DNA of 64,000 bases from Ceratopteris richardii (GCA_020310875.1 CM035432.1:98644512-98708511), one strand, 5' to 3'. Counted from the first letter of the stretch, positions 19,733 to 30,937 are shown. Numbers and translations: made by a program. Notes: a model not told the origin generated them from the sequence alone.

Positions 19733-21010
19733 GTGGCAAAGATGCCTACTATTAGGGTTTTGCTTAGTATTGCCTCTTCCAAGAATTGGAAGATACTTCA
19801 ACTAGATGTAAAGAATGCATTTTTGAATGGTTCGATAACAGAAGAGGTATATATGGCACAACCACCTGGTTTTGAGAATCAAGTTTATCCTGATTATGTG
19901 TGTAAACTTAACAAAGCATTGTATGGTCTCAAGCAAGCTCCAAGAGCTTGGAATTTCAGGCTTGTTTCATTCTTGCAGGACAAAGGCTTTCAACCAAGCA
20001 AGGCAGATCCTTCACTCTTTATTAAAAAGAGCAATTCCGAGGTCATCTACCTATGTGTATATGTAGATGATATTATATTGACAGGAAATGATGCAGATGG
20101 TATGAAGAAGATCAAAGATCAGATGAGAGAAGAGTTCAAGATAAGTGATTTGGGTTCACTTACCTACTTCCTAGGTTTGGAAGTTGTCTACAAAGATCAT
20201 GGTTTGTTTCTCACTCAAAGAAAGTACATTAAGGACATGTTGGCAAATTTCAAGATGCAAGATTGTAAGATTGCAGGTACTCCAATGGAGGTCAATCACA
20301 AATTGAGCTCACATGAAGGTGAACTCATAGAGGACATCACATCATATCAAAGTCTAGTGGGTAGTCTCAACTATGCCACATTGACAAGAGTAGATATATG
20401 TTACAATGTGAGTGTGCTAAGCCAATTTATGCACACACCAAGGAAACCACATATGGATGCTGCCAAAAGGATTCTCAAGTATCTCAAAGGAACCATAAAT
20501 GAAGGACTTTATTATCCTTATGTATCTGATTTAGGTTTGAAGCTATTTTCTGATGCAGATTGGGCTGGCTCCAAGGAAGATAGAAGGAGCACTTCAGGTT
20601 ATCTTACCTTTGCAGGTTCAAAGCTTATTTCATGGTCATCCAAGAAGCAACCCACAGTTGCTCTCTCTTCTACTGAAGCTGAATATAGAGGTCTTGCCAT
20701 AGCTACACAAGAAGCTATGTGGATGAAGACATTATTCAAAGATCTTGGATTGGAGTTTGGAACTCCAACTATTTTTGGTGACAATATGAGTTCTATTCAC
20801 TTGGCTGCTAATCCTATTTTTCATGCAAGGACTAAACATATTGAAGTTGATTATCACTATGTACGAGAGAAGGTTCTAAGCAAAGAGATTCAAATATCAT
20901 ATGTGTCCACTTATCAACAATGTGCAGATATTCTAACCAAAGCATTGGATGGTACAAAGCTTTGCAAATTCAAGGCTATGATTGGTTTGCAGGTAATCTT
21001 GGAAGATTGA
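19733..21010 (+). pseudogene. C2 RT and RNase H
   Basis: The same frame as 19034-19702, after the stop. RT: Q-L-D-V-K-N-A-F-L-N-G, Y-M-A-Q-P-P-G-F, L-Y-G-L-K-Q-A-P-R-A-W, the catalytic Y-V-D-D at about 20059-20070, then L-G-L-E-V and K-Y-I-K-D-M-L. RNase H: S-D-A-D-W-A-G near 20550, S-W-S-S-K-K-Q-P-T-V-A-L-S-S-T-E-A-E-Y near 20630-20690, and D-N-M-S-S-I-H. It ends 32 bp before the 3' LTR. The catalytic residues of both domains are intact. Confidence 0.94.
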
Positions 21011-21033
21011 AGACCTCAAGCATACTTGGCTTG

Positions 21034-21042
21034 AGGGGGAGC
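21034..21042 (+). other. Polypurine tract of C2
   Basis: gagggggagc-like run ending at the first base of the 3' LTR. Confidence 0.85.
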
Positions 21043-22314
21043 TGTTGGAGCAAGTCTATGACAAGCCTAAGTATTGGCTTGAGTCCCACAAAGTCATGGA
21101 AAAAGCCTTAAAATGAAGACTATGTAAAGTTCACTTGTGAACTACCTCTTGTAACTTTTGAAGAGTTTACTTAATGTAAAAGTAAGAGAATCTTAAGTGG
21201 TTGAGTTCACTTGATCAAGAATGGAAAGAGGAGCCAAAAATTCGTGATTTGTGGTAGGTAGAGAATCAAATCAATCATTGATTGATTGGAGAGTGATTGA
21301 GGGAAGTTAGCCTCCCAAACTCAACTATAAATAGATGGCAGTTTTAGTCGTGGTTAGAGAGACCTATGTGAAGACCTCCAAGAGCTGAGCTTTATGCCAT
21401 ATCAAGGTGTGATTACAAGGCACACATATGTATCAGTAAGTCATTATATTGTACAAGCAATATACTTTCATTTTCATGATTATTTAAGTTCATCTTTCCA
21501 TGTTCTTGTGAAGTGTACTACTCACTGCCATTACTCTCAGTTTTCTCAGTCAGCTTGCAGAGATGTTTTCTCTGAGATCGGTGCATCATTTTCAGTGATT
21601 TAACTTGGTAAAGTTATCTCTATAAATCTACTATATGCTCACAAAGTTTCATGTCATTTGGATGTTGCAATCTTCAGTTATGGTCATTTGAAGTCAACAG
21701 GGTCTGTTCATCTTCACTTCTCTGTCAGGTACCCGACTTTTTGAATCATCTTGTCAGAGATGTTTCTCAGTGGTTACTTATCCAAATTCAGTGATTTAAA
21801 GCTTTTTGGATTCATCGTACTGTCTAGTATAACCATACAAGTTTTCATAATCATTGGATTCCTATATTTTGAGTTATGTTGATTTTTCTGCTCACTGGTC
21901 TATTTCTGTAGCAGCCCGTGAAAATCGGGATGATGTCATCACTTGTGAAAACTCATTCTCAGTGTGTGGTTTATTATTTTTGATGAGATTACTCTTGAAA
22001 TTTAGCTCTTTAAGTTACCTAGACTTCCCCAAGAGGAATTAAGCTAATTGCTGCTGTGCTTAGAGAATTATGTAAAACACTGGACATGTGTATGAACCAA
22101 GAATAGCAAGTTTTCACCTCTGAGCTAACTCCAACTTATCTTTTTTTATCTATCTTTTTGAGAGTGATCTTCCAAGGTACATAGGGTGTCTAATACATCC
22201 ATTGGCAAGCTAAAAGGGCCCACCATATACTCCTGGAGTTCGTTTGGCTGGTGTAGATCAAGGATTTTGCAACACCTCTTCATCTTCAAGCACATACCTA
22301 TCCATCTCTTCACA
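21043..22314 (+). repeat. 3' LTR of C2 (1,272 bp)
   Basis: Partner of 15528-16799 with identical length and no gaps. TATAAATAG at 21326-21334. Preceded by a polypurine tract. Confidence 0.95.
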
Positions 22315-24127
22315 TAAGCCCTTTTTGTAGTAGGTCTTTTACTTGATTTTCTATTTCCTTTTGATGTAGTGGGCCATGTCTATAAGGTGCTTTATGAGGA
22401 GGAGAACTACCAGGGACTAATTTTATGCTATGATCAAAGGATCCTCGAATTGGTGGTAGTTCAGAGGGATATTCAGACATAAAACAATCCTTATAAGTAC
22501 TCATGAAAGGTTTATATGCATCTGGAAGTGTATGAGTATAATCATTGATGACATTGACAAAAACAATGCATGAGTTGAATCCTTTCCTAAATGCACGTTT
22601 TACTTGAGTGTGACTAATCAATGGAAATGGTTGGAAATCATGCCGTGCAGACAAAGTAATGATTTGACCTTTGAAAGAAAACTTAAAGGTATGAGTATGG
22701 TAGTCAATACGTGGGTTATAATGGTGACGAAAAGGCATACCTAGTATAACATCATAAGATTGCAAAGGTGCAATTAAAAATGTTCGTGAATCAACAGAAG
22801 GGCCTATGCTAATCGTAACATCTTGCACTTCTCGTGTTACATTATAACGACTACCTTGAAATGCAGCTTTCACTTTATACAAAGAAGGAAACGTTTGTAA
22901 TTTAAGTTCTTGTACTAATAAATATGAAATGAAGTCATGTGAACTACCATCGTCATGTAGAATTTTAACTAGTTTGTTATTTATTGTACCCTGCATGCAA
23001 AGAAGAGAGTGTAGAGAGATATCGTTACCCAAGGTACTTAAATCCTTCTCTAGTGATTCCTCTGTCCAAACAGGAGGAATTTCTTCATTATAGACCTCCA
23101 TGTTATGCAATCGAGCTGTAGCCGGTTTCATATGAAGAGGTTGCAATCTGCACCTTATTTTTGTATGTCCAGGTTTACCACATTTCCAGCAAGTGATTCG
23201 TGGTCGCTTCTGTTGGGCATTCACTGCTGAAGTTTGAAGGGTAGGTGGTTTGGTTGGTTGGAGAGATGAAGCAACGGGTGGAGTTGAGTAATTGGATTGT
23301 GGAGGACGAGGAAAACTAGGGTAAGATGGGGCATTAAAATTACGCTTCATAGGAAATGAAGGTTTAACAGGAAATGGTCGTGGACGTGGTTGTTGTAGAC
23401 GGAGTGACTTGGTTATGGACTGGAATTCTTTTTCTGCATCATAAGCAAAAGATATAGCCTCATTGAGGGTTGTAGGTCGTAGGGTGTGAAGCTTAGCTTG
23501 GATTCCCACCTCCAAACCATCTTCGTATTTCTGCTGCAAGATATCTTCTGATACATCTTCAAGCATTTGTACCAGTAGTAAATTTTGCCAGAACCGCTCT
23601 GTGTAGCTAGTAACCGTATCACCCTCCTTCCATGTAAGGGTCGTCCATGCTCGTCGAACATGCAAATGGTATTGAGGAGGAAGAAATGAATCCTTCACGT
23701 TTTCTTGAAAAGCCTTCCAAGTTTTTGGACGCTCCGTACTGTGCCGCAGGACATTCCACCAGAGTTGTGCTTTACCTACTAAATAGTTAGTGGCAAATTT
23801 AACTTTTTCACTTTCAGCATACATTTCATCGGTATAAAAATCATCAAACTGTGACAACCAAGAAAGTACTAAAGGCCCATCCTTTCGGCCATCAAATCGT
23901 AGAAACTGGTAGTTTCTATTACCAATCTTTGAATGAGTAACATCAGATTGGGAAGACACAATAGCTTTTACTACTCTCGTAAGGTTGTCTTCCTCAGCTT
24001 GCATCTTTTGGAGGATTTCATCACGTTGTCGGATCTCGTTCTGAGCTCCTTGAAGCTCATGCCGCAAGAGCTCTAGTTGTTGTTCAAGTATTGCCGCAGG
24101 TAGAGGTGAATTACTGTAATCCTCCAT
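22310..24127 (-). pseudogene. G2 Gag, protease and start of RT
   Basis: Starts at ATG 24125-24127 (MEDYSNSP). A coiled coil spans the first ~60 residues (L-E-Q-Q-L-E-L-L). The Gag domain follows (F-D-G-R-K-D-G-P-L-V-L-S-W-L, then W-W-N-V-L and Y-T-E-R-F), then a Pro-rich linker. A CCHC knuckle C-W-K-C-G-K-P-G-H-T-K-I-R-C lies near 23160-23200. Protease has H-D-D-G-S-S-H-D-F (a D-D-G form of the D-S/G-G site) near 22950 and V-I-L-G-M-P-F near 22740. The RT entry (P-P-H-K-A-P-Y-R) is reached before the frame runs into the C2 LTR at 22314, so the last codon or two are of foreign origin. The RT resumes at 15527. This segment itself has no stop. Confidence 0.93.
22315..22319. repeat. Target-site duplication of C2, right copy
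   Basis: taagc after the C2 3' LTR, differing from the left copy at the last base. Confidence 0.8.
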
Positions 24128-24805
24128 GGTGCTCTTGGACCCTTGCTCTCAACTTTGGTGTATTGAACCTTGTTGTTTGCAACCTTGGTGTCTCGATCCC
24201 GTGTTCTCAACCTTGCTTGGTATCTTGAACACTCAATCAAGTGCCACCCAAGGATTTTGAAGGAATTCACACTTCCAAGCTAGCTCATTGGAAATTTCGT
24301 TCCAAGAACTTTCCAACGATATATTACACGCCTCAATCCGACCTACGGATTGAGAGATACACTTGATTCTTTCTTGGGTCCAATCTTGAAATCGACGCGC
24401 GCACCTTGCAGAAGTAATAAAGAGAGAAAATTTGAGTACAACTCCAAGAGATGGTGGAGTGGTCAAAGTACTTCCCTTGAAAGTAGGAGGTTGTGGGTTC
24501 AAATCCTCCTACCTTAGGGACTCTAAACCTCTCTATTACCACTCAAAAATTAAAAATTGCCTCGCGCGTAGCCAACGGCTGCCAACGATCGCCAAGGGAG
24601 CCTTGGGTGCCAATGTTGCCACTATTGCCAATGTTGCCAATGTATTGCCTAAGTTATTGCCTAAGTTCTTTGCAGAAACCAAAACCGAAGACGAAACAGG
24701 AACAAAAACAGAAACCGAAGACGGAGACGAAGATGGAGATGGAGATGGAATCGGAATTCAGAATCGCGAACAGAGAACAGAACCCTCTGTATTGACGCGT
24801 GCAGA
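24128..24805 (-). other. Leader of G2
   Basis: About 680 bp between primer site and gag ATG. On the plus strand it holds short reiterations of tgccaatgttgcc (24607-24640) and of gaaacagaaaccgaagacgg-like purine units (24675-24750). These make the overlapping plus-strand ORFs (such as 24432-24812) open by composition. The tRNA-like segment at 24446-24515 also lies here. No protein domain is encoded on either strand. Confidence 0.6.
24446..24515 (+). repeat. tRNA-Ser-like relic in the G2 leader
   Basis: The plus strand reads like a decayed tRNA. It has an A-box-like atggtggagtggtcaaag, an anticodon-loop sequence cttgaaa (UGA, as in serine tRNAs) flanked by an imperfect stem, and a B-box-like ggttcaaatcc. 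The acceptor arm does not pair, so a working tRNA is unlikely. It may be the head of a tRNA-derived SINE or a copied tRNA fragment in the element's leader, antisense to G2. Confidence 0.4.
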
Positions 24806-24817
24806 GCTCTGATACCA
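24806..24817 (-). other. Primer-binding site of G2 (tRNA-Met)
   Basis: Minus-strand TGGTATCAGAGC one base inside the 5' LTR, complementary to the initiator tRNA-Met 3' end. Confidence 0.92.
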
Positions 24818-24818
24818 C

Positions 24819-25317
24819 TGTTGTCAGGATCTTGCTCACGCGCATACAGAGATTACGGATGCAGAAAAAACACACAGAAAATAGAGGCAACAAGAGACGA
24901 GACCGAACGCAAGATTGGGTGCAATCTCCCCCCATGCACTCTGTTTCGACAGTCCACAGAGTGCATGTATTTATAGGAATTTTGATTACGTTGAAAAGAG
25001 TGGTTACAAGAGGGCGGATTTGAAAAGCAAGCGTGAATCTAAAAGTTGATAACTTTTACAGAAAGCCATTGCTTTCAATAACAGAAACTACGGTCTACAA
25101 TGATCCTTATACTAATCATTACTTTTTTTAACAATAGAACCTTCTACGCAGGTTTATTTACAAGCTAAATAATAATTATTTGAATTATTGATGTCCGCCC
25201 TTTCACGCCTTGCACGCTCCTCACGAACCTTCAGCTGTTATATCAGAAACATCAAAAACATATTAATACATTAATAATATAACACTTTAGCAATGCATTG
25301 TTTAATAATATACAACA
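24819..25317 (-). repeat. 5' LTR of G2 (499 bp)
   Basis: Partner of 11945-12443. The minus-strand primer site follows directly at its inner edge, which makes this the 5' LTR and therefore the promoter LTR of the minus-strand element. Confidence 0.95.
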
Positions 25318-25322
25318 CGTTC
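25318..25322. repeat. Target-site duplication of G2, right copy
   Basis: cgttc immediately after the right LTR, identical to 11940-11944. Confidence 0.93.
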
Positions 25323-26127
25323 CCATAGAATAATCGACCGACGGCCTTTCGTAACCCTAGAAGTAGGACAAGGAGAGAGTGTAAGGACAGTGAGAGCTTT
25401 AATTGATTCAGGGGTAGCCACTAGTGCAGTTCGACTTTCTTACTGCCAAGAGCTGCAATTACAAATCAATCCTATAGAGGCATATCTCATAGGATTGGGG
25501 GGTGTGGAAACCCCTTGCATTGGTGAGGTGGAACTTCCCCTCTACATTCAAGAGGTCCTCATGCCAGCAAAAGTGCTAGTGTGTGAAGACGAGGATCTTA
25601 CCGAACCTCTTGTCTTGGGCCAAGATTGGATCTATGATCACGCAGTCAACCTCAACCTAAGAAGTGGATTTCTTCAGGCTTGGGTAGGCCAAAGCCGTCT
25701 TATGATTGAATTAGAAAATCAAGCACTCAAATCCTTAGAACAGGCACCAACTCCTGGTCCCTCCAGGAATCCACATGAAGGTAACAATGTTGTTCTTGTC
25801 GAGAGTTCTATGGTGCAGAGGACTGTCCAGCTTACCGAAGGTACAGGAGCCAATGAGGAGTTCCCAGCTGATCCAAAGAAGATTCTAAACAGGCAGACCG
25901 AACATCACTCGACATGAAGGAGGCCACTGATCAAGAGGCAGGAGCGCCAACCAGTGCAACACGGAGTACCTCGTGGCGTGAAGCAGATCCGGATACGCAA
26001 GGATGGAAAACCCACAACTCTAATAGCAGGTTCTCGAGGAGCCAAAAAACAAGCCACACCATCAAGGACAAAATTGAAGGAGTACCCTAGGCAACCTCCA
26101 CAGGAGCACCACGTCTATTTGGGTCCC
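25323..26127 (+). pseudogene. G1 second aspartic-protease-like domain (C-terminal Pol)
   Basis: Continues the G1 integrase frame once G2 and one cgttc copy are disregarded (11940-11944 / 25318-25322). It encodes a retropepsin-like unit with A-L-I-D-S-G-V-A (Asp codon 25405-25407), a hydrophobic flap region, and L-V-L-G-Q-D-W near 25610-25630 where retropepsins have I-L-G-x-x-W/F. It differs clearly from the G1 protease at about 7540, so it is not a recent copy. A TGA at 25915-25917 interrupts it. After the TGA the same frame stays open to 26125-26127 and encodes a basic tail (Arg/Lys-rich), consistent with a single nonsense change. The role is unknown: a second processing enzyme, a domain captured from another element, or a structural fold without activity. 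Protease-like fold likely; activity unproven. Confidence 0.72.
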
Positions 26128-26688
26128 TAAACGGTTAATGAAGGCTAGCCCCAATGCTAGACACATATGGGTGCCCAAGGCCTGTTTAGGAGCCCAAATA
26201 GCTCCAACTCTAGTCACAGGCATAATTCAACACTCACAAGTCCTCTCGACAAACAACGCAGGAACTCTACCTAAATACCACCCTGACCCACACTCAGTCA
26301 AACCCAGGAATGTCTAGAAATGGGTGCCCAAAAGGCCCCAACTCCATCACACTCTAGTTCATAAATCTCTACTTGTCTTTAGCTCTAAGAGCTATGAATC
26401 CTCTATCAAAGTTTGGAGACTTAAACCATGTATCAAACCCCCTGACCCAATTTTGTAAATCCATCCACTCTGACATAGGTGCGTTCTGAGTCCATTGCAT
26501 AACCAAAGTATGCATCTAGGATGACACTGACCTCTAATCACCACTCACATCTATCACAAACACTTTACCTCTAACCACTAACCTTCGGGATTGTCATGTT
26601 AGTATTGTGAAGGGAACACAATTACATCTTGTTTCCTATGCAACACTAATGTGCCTTTCTTCTTCTAGCAGATAAGCACTCGATTCAC
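26128..26688 (+). other. G1 spacer with a splice-acceptor-like site
   Basis: About 560 bp between the end of the second protease-like frame and the ATG of the downstream ORF, with no coding domain. The phrase 'gggtgccca' recurs (about 26169 and 26320). Just before the ATG lies tttcttcttctag (ending 26668) followed by cag, a good plant 3' splice-site shape. The downstream ORF may therefore be expressed from a spliced RNA. That is inference from sequence shape only. Confidence 0.4.
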
Positions 26689-29600
26689 ATGGCAGCAGCA
26701 GCAGACACGAGCTCTCAGGTAGGCACTAGCACTAAAAGCAATTGGGATACCATGCCTGTGGAGGCTCCACCGACAGCTAGGCCTGAAGAGTTTTTGAACG
26801 TGCGAAGAATTCCCATTCCGGATCCACCAAATGGCCTAACAGAAAGAGTAAAGGGGCATTCTCATTGGTTCAATGAGATGCCAGGAGACTTGGGAGATGC
26901 AGATCATATATGGGAATCCAAGTTGGAATTCGATGGAGTATGGTGGACATTCCAATTCTTCTCAAGAGAATTTGAAACATTACAGAATGCAGCTCCTCTT
27001 CAGGATATTTGACAGAAAGCGGAATTGCAAGATTACTTTAGTGCAGCTTTGCCTAGACCGGATTTTCTTAGGTGCTACTATTTGATAGCCACACTGAAGC
27101 CGACTGGAGATAAGGATCATTCAGGCACATTCCTGGTGCCCTCTCTATCAAACTAGGAAGAAATGAAGAAGTTTGAGTTGAATGTTACTTTAATCAGGGA
27201 AGCTCTTCAGATGCACCCATGTTCCCTCTGATCGAGATCCTTTGATACCAGAGTCAATGAAGAACAACAGAATCAAGAAGTTAAAGGAAATGTGTGCCCT
27301 CACCCCCAACATCGCCATACCCTTGCGGATGTGCCTTCAACACTTCGCATTTCCAGCTCAAGTCCGCTTCACCCAACCACATAAGAAAATATGGTATGGA
27401 TTGTACCTAGCAGAGACTGGAATCTTGCCAATCAAAATGCCTGTATGGATCTTGGATCAGCTATATGAAGTAGGAAAGCGAGGCGTGAGGAAGCATACCT
27501 TGAATGGCTGCTGTGCGATTACCAGGATTATCTATAGATGCCTTGCCTATGAGGTGCCGATCGCAAGGGCCCTTAAATACTCACAACTGGAATTCTTCAA
27601 GGGGCAGAAGTCAGGGGTTCAACCTGCGAAAAGAATGCGTGGATCACTTTCACAGGTCCTGATCCCTCGTGAGGCCACAACAGAAGCTTCCCCTAGAGAA
27701 GAGGCCCAAGTAGACCCTTTCACCATCCATCTCCAAGGAACACAATCAAGGGAAAGAGTACAGCCCACTCCATCTGCCCCTCCACTGCCCACCGATGCTG
27801 AGTTTGCATCCATGGCCACATTCGCAGAGGATCCAAATTTTGACTTTGAAAACTTCCTACAGACTGCCCACTTATCTGATAGTGAGTGTTTTTCTGACAA
27901 TTCCGGTCCCGGATCATCATCCCAAAGAGAACAGCCACAGAGTGAGGCAAGAAGGGTACATTGGGAAGATCAGGAACAACAGCCTCATGCTCAAAGCACA
28001 CAGAATCAGGAAGAAGCACGGGGAAATGAACCAGAGGAGAGTGAAGAGGAAGCTCCTGCCTACACGGCACAACTCAAACGGCTCTACAGGAAAATCAAAC
28101 AGGTACAGAAAAGACACAAGTTATTAGAAGAGGCAAATAGGGCACTGGTGAGCCAGATGCTGCATGCGGAGAATGTTGACCCGCATTTTGTAGAGTCATT
28201 GAACCTCTTGGCGGAAACATGTGGAATAGGGGAAGCCATGAGGACCATGGTACAGCGCACTACCCATCAATATGACCAACGGAGGATCGATACGCGACCA
28301 CCACAGGGAAAAATGATTCAAATGGAAGTCTCTACCGCACTACCTACCACAACTTCAGAAGATGTTCACATGGCCAGCCCAACTCCCAGTGAGGAACCAG
28401 ATGTAAATACACAAATACCATCTCCACCATCACCTCCCATTCAGCCCTCAGAACCCTTCCCTACTAGTCTTCCTAAACAACCAGTATCCACCCATGATGA
28501 AACCATTATACACACCACTACTCATCTATCCTTCCCTTTACCTACATCCACCACTTCCACCCAATTTTCTGAACCCCATATAGGTCATCTTGCCATCGAT
28601 CAAACTATAATAGGTCACCCTTCATATTTCCCAGCCCTCGGATAGCCACTTGCCACTAGCCAAACCTTAACACACCCATTTCCATCCACCAATACATTTC
28701 CGCCCTCCCAACCCCTATCCACTGTATCCCTCTTAACCCCCTTGGAATCAGCCCAAGTCACCCAACCTTCATTCTGGACAAACCTTGTAAATATACTCCA
28801 ACAAGTTGAGAATTATAATAAAAAGTCCGTTCCCCAACCCCACTTCCCCACATTCACGTCCACCACTAACACACCACCTACCATTCCCGTGTTCACAATT
28901 CACACGTCACACACTATCACGTCCGAGCCCATGGACATTTCACCACCCACAGGAGCACCCACGACCACGGTCGTTCCAACATCATCACATTTCACTTCAC
29001 TCATAGGCACATCATCCACTCTTCCCTTCCCCATTTCCCGACCCTTTGCATTTTCCACCTCTACCCCTGCACCCACATCATTTAGTAATGCACTAGACAC
29101 CATGTTCGAAGCGGCCACTCTACTTAAGCAAGAATATAAGTTACTGGAAGAAAACAACACAGAGCTATGCAACCTCTCGGCTCAACTCCAGGCACGTGTC
29201 AATGCCTTGGAGCTAAGTAATACAGCATTACAACACGAAGTGACAGTCCTCCAACAGTCGAATGCAGAGATGGAAGCCAAGTATATGGAGACAGGTAAAG
29301 CTATGGAGGAACAGCTCAGAGATCAGTTGGGCCGCAATACTAGACTACAAAGAAACATGACTCTACTTCGTCGCCACTTAGTAGCGGCTCAAGAAGAAAA
29401 CAGAAGGCTACAACAACAAAACCAAGAGAATCTAGAAGCAGCCATGGAAAATACCCCTGGAGCACCTATAGACCCCGCCAAATTCATGGCTATTCCCTCA
29501 CCACACATTCAGAAGGCATTAGAAGAATATGCTACCCTCTTGGAGGCACACGACCAGTTAGTAGACCAGGTAAAAGACCTACAAAGATCCCAAGTGCATA

Positions 29601-30937
29601 CACCACAACCACCAACAGCTAAAGAGATGGTCCATGCTGCAACCTCACCAGAGCCTGAATCATCAATAACCAATGAAGTACTGGAGCTACGACAGTAGGT
29701 GGCTGAATTAAAGATTAAGTTATTACAATATGAATGACCCCCTTCTCCACCGGATCAGCCACTAGAAGAAGAAGCAGTAATCATCCTAGTGGAGGAAACA
29801 TTTGACGATACTTATGAGCCTCAACCTTTTCCAGGAGGGACAATCACTGATGAGGGGCAAGATACATATGAGGAACCCCCATCGGCATGGATGAAACAGG
29901 TAGAAGAAATGGGGCAGACTCATGAAGAACGTATCTCCTACCAGATGTTGGCCATGAAGACCATTGAAGAAACCATACTTCAATCAGAATACTTCAGACA
30001 TCTAGCCCCTAGAAGACTGATGACTAGTTGAGAATTACAATATAAACCATACTTTGTATTGTTGGCAGACTACAACGCTAAGATCAAACGTAAGACCAAC
30101 AAGTACCCTACGTTCGCTAAGCAATTTGAACCTGAGGACATTCCAGAGGACGCCCGCAAAGGGAACATACACCAACCCACCTAGAGACAAAAGTTACTGG
30201 AAACCTATCCAGAGATGCTACGAACATGGGATCACGCGCCCATGCACTTGAAGTATAACAATTGCTACGGGCCAGTGCAACGGAGAAGATCATGGAAGGC
30301 ATTTGCCATCAAAGTCAAGAACAATGCCAATTGCAAAGAATGGCTCAATTACCCTGCCATTGCACCCCCAACCGGCACACCTACAGTCGCCTACATGATG
30401 GCTACCATCAGACATTGGATGCCACGTCTCCACCCCATGCCCGACGTCACTGCACAGATGATGCTCAAGATCCTTGACATGATGCAAGGGGTGTTAAAGA
30501 CCTTCCGAAATGCACGTAATATTCAGCCACCAATCCCGGGCTTCGTTAATGGTAATTATGACCTACTATATGATATGAGCACAACCCCGAGCATACGAGT
30601 TGCTTATGCATGGCACGCATGAATCAGATATCTCCCTGCATGCTATGAGAAAACTTTTGATGATATGTTCACCACGGGGTTCTGGGAAGCACACTCAGAA
30701 GTATTCGCGCCACGGCCCACTCATTTGCTACAGCTCTTCGCGTGCGAACAAACGATGCATTCAGAGCTCTACACAATGCCACAACTGGACATACCAGGAG
30801 CAGTTGACTGGGAGGCCCTGCAGAGAGACTTGGTCAAGGGACTGCGGATAAAAGAACAAGAAGTGGCAACGGACATACTGCAACACTACATTGATCAGAC
30901 CACGGAGCAAAGGTCTGTCAGAGGCGACAGACCCTAG
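26689..30937 (+). pseudogene. G1 large downstream accessory ORF region
   Basis: About 4.2 kb of largely open sequence between pol and the polypurine tract, now split by stops (27010, 27154, 28642, 29696 among others) and frameshifts. It starts at an ATG (MAAAADTSSQ). Part 1 (26750-27640) looks globular, with Trp- and Leu-rich stretches such as W-Y-G-L-Y-L-A-E-T-G and W-I-L-D-Q-L-Y. Part 2 (27650-29070) is rich in Pro, Ser, Thr and acidic residues, with a short coiled coil near 28080-28180. Part 3 (29090-29690) is a long coiled coil of Gln/Glu/Leu heptads. Part 4 (30050-30937) is another globular segment ending 11 bases before the LTR. I recognise no family with confidence; a distant resemblance of part 1 to plant transposon accessory domains is a guess. 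Its place inside the element and sense orientation suggest it belongs to G1. Confidence 0.68.

Larger units (their letters stand above)
15528..22314 (+). mobile_element. Ty1/Copia element C2 inside G2
   Basis: 6,787 bp with two 1,272-bp LTRs (about 40 differences), tRNA-Met primer site, one polyprotein region and a polypurine tract. It is nested in the RT of G2 in the opposite orientation. The polyprotein has two deletions that shift the frame (near 18786 and 18998), a stop at 19700 and an integrase active-site change. Member of the same family as C3 (59090 onward), which supplies the comparison for these defects. Confidence 0.95.
11945..25317 (-). mobile_element. Ty3/Gypsy chromovirus G2, split by Copia C2
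   Basis: Minus-strand element with identical-length LTRs (499 bp each, 8 differences by eye), tRNA-Met primer site, Gag-protease, RT, RNase H, integrase and a C-terminal chromodomain, flanked by cgttc duplications. Its own length without C2 is about 6.6 kb, normal for a plant chromovirus. C2 (15528-22314) sits inside the RT domain. The G2 reading frame is continuous from the RT start (right of C2) to the RT palm (left of C2) when C2 and one duplicated target copy are disregarded. It has one further stop between RT and RNase H. Confidence 0.95.

Noticed and set aside
24432..24812. Plus-strand ORF of 126 codons with Glu/Asp/Thr repeats
   Set aside because: It lies in the G2 leader on the opposite strand, covers the primer site, and is open because of simple purine repeats.
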